Source of the DNA: Bacillota bacterium
Lineage (GTDB): Bacteria > Bacillota > Sulfobacillia > Sulfobacillales > Sulfobacillaceae
Assembly: GCA_026627385.1 (NCBI GenBank)
Contig: JAPNUR010000001.1
Span: 62,001-126,000 of the forward strand
Reading direction: 5' to 3'
Length of the DNA: 64,000 nucleotides
Positions within the stretch are counted from its first letter, which is position 1; each line of letters starts with the position of its first letter. Shown here piece after piece: positions 61,169 through 64,000 of the stretch. The notes under the pieces were generated by a model. It saw nothing but the letters and a program-made list of their open reading frames with translations, was not told the DNA's origin and did not search any database. Made by a program: the position numbers and the translations under genes.

Positions 61169-62857
61169 CTATCCCTCCCCGATGCGTATCGTGCGGGCCA
61201 CATAACCCGCCCTGGGTCCGCCCACCTTAACCTCCACGGCCGTACCAATGGCCGCGCGCACTATCCATTCCGCCAACGCGCGTTGATGCGCTGGGGGCGC
61301 CGACGTTTCTAATGTGCCATAGCCGTCCAGGTGGCCGAGTTTCATTGGCGATGTCCCCGCGACCACCGTCGCCGCCCCATGAAGGGTGGCCGATATTCCC
61401 TCCAACATGAGGTCCTTGCCCTTCTCGGTGCTGGACGTCGGCAAAAACCCCGCATTCGTCACTTCCACGACAACGCGGTAAAGGTCCGGCCCTTCGGCGG
61501 TGACGTTCACCTCTGTCAACATCAGGCGGGGCGTACTCAGCCCTAAACGAGTCAAAAAAGCGCTCGCGTGGGCGCACTCCTCTTCCAGCAAATGAGGCGG
61601 GGGATTTTGCACGACGAACTTCGGGTTGAGGCCGCCGATTTCAACCCACCCGAAGTCGGAATGATGAAAGGGCGTCCAAGGGAAAAACCCCTCGACGGGC
61701 ACCATTTCGTCCACCCATCGGTAGATTTTCCGCTGATCCTCCGCCTCCTCCTCAATCGTGCGCGTCATCATCCGCCTGATGCCCTCCGCCGCATAGCCGC
61801 GAGCCCCAGCATGCCGCGGCAAATCCCACATTTCCAGGGTAAAGCTGAGGACACCAAGGTGATCGTACATCCAGTCGTCGGCCGCCCCTGGCATTAAAAC
61901 GGCTTCGTGCCCCGTGGCAAAAACGTGATAATTGGAATCCGCGAAATACCCGCTCACCTGTGCCCCTAACTGAGCGGTACGGGTAAAGAGGAGTCGGTCG
62001 GTAGACGACAAGACTGCGTCCTCACCGGTAGACGGCTGCCGCAAGATGACACCGCCCGCCGTGTGCAGCGCCACGTAAGCAGCAATGTTGGGGTGACTCA
62101 TCACAAAACGCGCAAGATTTTGGAGCTCCGGCTCCGACAGCGGATAAGGACCCGCGCCCGGTTGCCCGTGCTCCCCTGCCCAGCGAACCGGGAAGTTGCG
62201 GTTAAAATCCATCGTGTGCCGCCGCGCCAGTTCCGCCCGGGTCCAATGGGGCGCTGGGCCCGCCTTTGCGGTTCGTTCGATGTGCCCTTCGGGGAAAACA
62301 TGATAGTACCGGCCGCCGACCTCGCCGGGATGGCGGCGGCGCATAACCCGAGGATCGACTTCATCCACGGCGAAACCGCCGTCCTCGCTGGGCACCCGCA
62401 TGGTGAGAATATGGCCATCGCCATTGACGTCTTCGAGCACAAAGCCGTCTGGTGGCTCAGGATACGGGTACCCGTGCGGACTGGAACGCACGCGATAAGG
62501 GGTGGTGAGGTAAAGTTCGGCGCCATCCAACGCGATGCGCGGGATCACGTAAAGTGTATGATGGTCCAATAGATGCGTGGCTTCGGGATTTTGTCCGTAT
62601 TGTCTAACGCACCACTCGATCCAGTACATGGCGGCCGCATTGCCCGCGACTTCCCCCGCGTGAATATTGGCGTCCACTAAAATGGCGGATTTGGCGAGCG
62701 GTTCCCCCGTTGCGCGATTCGTCAAAATCACCGCCGGCATGTCGCGCCCTTGGCGGCTCTTCCCAATGACGACCACTTCCATCAGCGAAGGAAATGCTGC
62801 CTGCCACTCGTGCAATGCGGTCATCATGTCTTGGTACGTCCAGTATTGTGCTGCCAT
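61169..62857 (-). CDS. M14-family zinc carboxypeptidase-like protein
   Basis: A 562-aa M14 metallopeptidase. The zinc ligands are His and Glu in DANIHAGEVAGN (near residue 70) and His in VALHTAGG (near 255); the catalytic Glu is probably that of SFTLEMWDLP. An Arg in MDFNRNFPVRW matches the substrate-binding NR motif. No signal peptide is seen, so it is probably cytoplasmic. The C-terminal 150 residues form an additional beta-rich domain. It precedes the PLP-enzyme gene, suggesting a small catabolic unit for amino-acid derivatives; the substrate is unknown. Confidence 0.85.
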   Translation of the reverse strand: MAAQYWTYQDMMTALHEWQAAFPSLMEVVVIGKSRQGRDMPAVILTNRATGEPLAKSAILVDANIHAGEVAGNAAAMYWIEWCVRQYGQNPEATHLLDHHTLYVIPRIALDGAELYLTTPYRVRSSPHGYPYPEPPDGFVLEDVNGDGHILTMRVPSEDGGFAVDEVDPRVMRRRHPGEVGGRYYHVFPEGHIERTAKAGPAPHWTRAELARRHTMDFNRNFPVRWAGEHGQPGAGPYPLSEPELQNLARFVMSHPNIAAYVALHTAGGVILRQPSTGEDAVLSSTDRLLFTRTAQLGAQVSGYFADSNYHVFATGHEAVLMPGAADDWMYDHLGVLSFTLEMWDLPRHAGARGYAAEGIRRMMTRTIEEEAEDQRKIYRWVDEMVPVEGFFPWTPFHHSDFGWVEIGGLNPKFVVQNPPPHLLEEECAHASAFLTRLGLSTPRLMLTEVNVTAEGPDLYRVVVEVTNAGFLPTSSTEKGKDLMLEGISATLHGAATVVAGTSPMKLGHLDGYGTLETSAPPAHQRALAEWIVRAAIGTAVEVKVGGPRAGYVARTIRIGEG

Positions 62858-63050
62858 CGTCGCCTCCCGTCAGCTCCTTGGAGTTGTCGGCTATACCTGG
62901 TCAATTCTCGTTTACCCGAACAAATTCCTGCCCTCGCTCGCCTTGAGGTGGCGATATCGGCACACCAGGTTGACTGCCCCTAGGCACAGGGCGCATGATA
63001 CTTAAGGAATCGACAGGGGACCACATTTAGCCGAAAAGGGAGTCACAGGC

Positions 63051-63881
63051 ATGCGGATAGGATGTCACCTCAGCGTCGCCAAAGGATTTGCAGCCGCCGT
63101 CAAGGTTGCCCCGACCTTAGGAGCCAACGCGTTTCAATACTTCACGAAGAACCCGCGCGGTTTTCGCAATGCCAAACCACTGGATCGCCTCGATGCTGAC
63201 CGCGGACGCGCGCTGATGCAAGAGCTCGATATTATCGCCATTGGCCACACGCCGTACCTCATCAACTTAGCCACGCCAGACGACGGATTGTACCAAACCT
63301 CGATTCAGGCACTGGTGCAAGACTTAGCCATTGCCGAAGCCCGCGGCACCTACGGGGTCGTGGTCCACTGCGGAAAACCCAAAGACGAGCCCCGCGCGTG
63401 GGGCATTGAGCGCATGCAACATGCCCTGAGAACAGTATTAGAAGAAAGCCATAGCCCAGGGGTGCTCATTTTGGTCGAAAACACGGCGGGGCAGGGATCG
63501 GAAATTGGCAGTACGTTCGACGAGCTCATGGCCATCGTCGACCCTTTTTCGCCTGAAGAGGTTGGCATCTGCTTTGACACCCAGCATGCCTTTGCCGCAG
63601 GTATTTTGACGGCCGACAATCCGGGCGCGTTTGAAGGCTTTAGCAACCCTGATTTTATGGGACGCCTCAAAGCCATTCACCTCAACGACAGCAAGGTCCC
63701 CTTCGGCGCGCACAAAGATCGCCACGAACTCATTGGGCGCGGCTACTTGGGAGGGGCAGGGATCGCCGCCATTGTCAATGACCCCCGGCTGCGGACAATC
63801 CCCTTTTATTTGGAAACCCCGGTAGAGCAGGAACGCCAGTATGCCGAGGAAATTGCAGCGGTTAAGGCGCTCTTGGCATAA
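63051..63881 (+). CDS. nfo: Deoxyribonuclease IV (AP endonuclease)
   Basis: Zinc-dependent endonuclease IV (276 aa) cleaving 5' to abasic sites in base-excision repair. Metal-binding residues are found in VVHCGK, ILVENTAGQGSEIG, ICFDTQHAFAAG and the conserved HLNDSKVPFGAHKDRHE motif, then YLETPVE. The ATG follows GGGAG. The next gene starts 18 bases downstream, so it is probably co-transcribed. Confidence 0.93.
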   Translation: MRIGCHLSVAKGFAAAVKVAPTLGANAFQYFTKNPRGFRNAKPLDRLDADRGRALMQELDIIAIGHTPYLINLATPDDGLYQTSIQALVQDLAIAEARGTYGVVVHCGKPKDEPRAWGIERMQHALRTVLEESHSPGVLILVENTAGQGSEIGSTFDELMAIVDPFSPEEVGICFDTQHAFAAGILTADNPGAFEGFSNPDFMGRLKAIHLNDSKVPFGAHKDRHELIGRGYLGGAGIAAIVNDPRLRTIPFYLETPVEQERQYAEEIAAVKALLA

Positions 63882-63898
63882 CTGTGGGTGGAGGACCT

Positions 63899-64000
63899 AT
63901 GACAGCGCGAATTATTGTCAACCCGACGGCCGGCAATGGCAAAGCGCAACAACTGTTTGACACTTTAAAACCTTATTTGGACGCGGAATCGGTGGAGATT
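63899..64000 (+). CDS. Diacylglycerol-kinase-like lipid kinase, N-terminal fragment
   Basis: The first 34 codons of a gene running out of the window. ATG 63899 follows GGAGG by four bases. The protein begins TARIIVNPTAGNGKAQQL, the nucleotide-binding start (IVNP-xG-G-G) of the diacylglycerol/sphingosine kinase (YegS/DgkB) family. Nothing more can be judged. Confidence 0.75.
   Translation, partial: MTARIIVNPTAGNGKAQQLFDTLKPYLDAESVEI

Noticed and set aside
1-64000. CRISPR arrays, rRNA operons and complete insertion sequences.
   Set aside because: No regularly spaced repeats with unique spacers, no rRNA sequence and no intact transposase with terminal repeats were found on reading the window.

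Overview
The gene content, the start-codon habits (many GTG/TTG starts behind strong AGGAGG-type ribosome binding sites) and the mixture of Bacillus-type families (DUF1054/YktB, UPF0180/YkuS, phosphosulfolactate synthase, AcuC) with an assimilatory APS-reductase pathway and a 2-oxoacid:ferredoxin oxidoreductase point to a moderately GC-rich Gram-positive, probably a thermoacidophilic Firmicute such as Sulfobacillus. The genus is inferred from gene content only. This is a chromosomal window of small operons. No rRNA, intact tRNA, CRISPR array or intact insertion sequence was seen.

Layout. 1-685: 3' end of a beta-helix secreted protein. 740-5528 (minus): assimilatory sulfate reduction operon sir-cysH-sat-sirC-cobA, which couples sulfate activation and reduction to siroheme supply; a dyad overlaps its putative -10. 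6287-8328: aldo/keto reductase (possibly leaderless), a small hypothetical and panD. 8325-13487 (minus): heterodimeric ABC exporter, dCTP deaminase and a hypothetical. 13625-15657: DUF1054 protein, a tRNA 3'-half fragment and a frameshifted AbiEii-type pseudogene. 15841-18458: korAB with a strong terminator. 18528-20307: purU, a 46-aa membrane smORF and a 7Fe ferredoxin. 20423-23984: divergent pair of a GNAT/acyl-CoA-synthetase-like protein acyltransferase and an AcuC deacetylase. 24032-27510: XPB-type helicase with a Helicase_C_3-type partner. 27717-29287: an AT-richer island of RelE/HigB-like toxin, XRE antitoxin and a third unknown gene, followed by a decayed IS256-type transposase.

29737-38104: flavin reductase, HIT-nitronate monooxygenase-gmk operon, YkuS, phosphosulfolactate synthase, SurE, a membrane protein, a thioesterase, a CaiB-type CoA-transferase and methylglyoxal synthase. 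38281-43141: surface-glycan cluster (tandem glycosyltransferase, Rmd, Gmd, methyltransferase). 43591-47649: a four-copy 11-bp-period TTAATA array resembling a PhoP box, then a split PEP-synthase-like dikinase and a DHA2-type exporter. 47795-58610: a sugar-utilisation locus (Opp-type ABC transporter, GH35, LacI-type regulator, secreted Glycoamylase-domain protein) with three near-identical ATCGAAACGTTTY operators, two of them placed at predicted transcription starts. 58701-64000: two small or hypothetical genes, a hypothetical like the lid region of a conjugation ATPase, a PLP enzyme, an M14 peptidase, endonuclease IV and the start of a diacylglycerol-kinase-like gene.

The most unusual elements are the Pho-box-like array in front of the split dikinase/exporter operon, the three-gene toxin-antitoxin-like island, the acyltransferase that appears to have lost its ligase histidine and sits opposite a deacetylase, the XPB/Helicase_C_3 operon, and the self-consistent LacI regulon.
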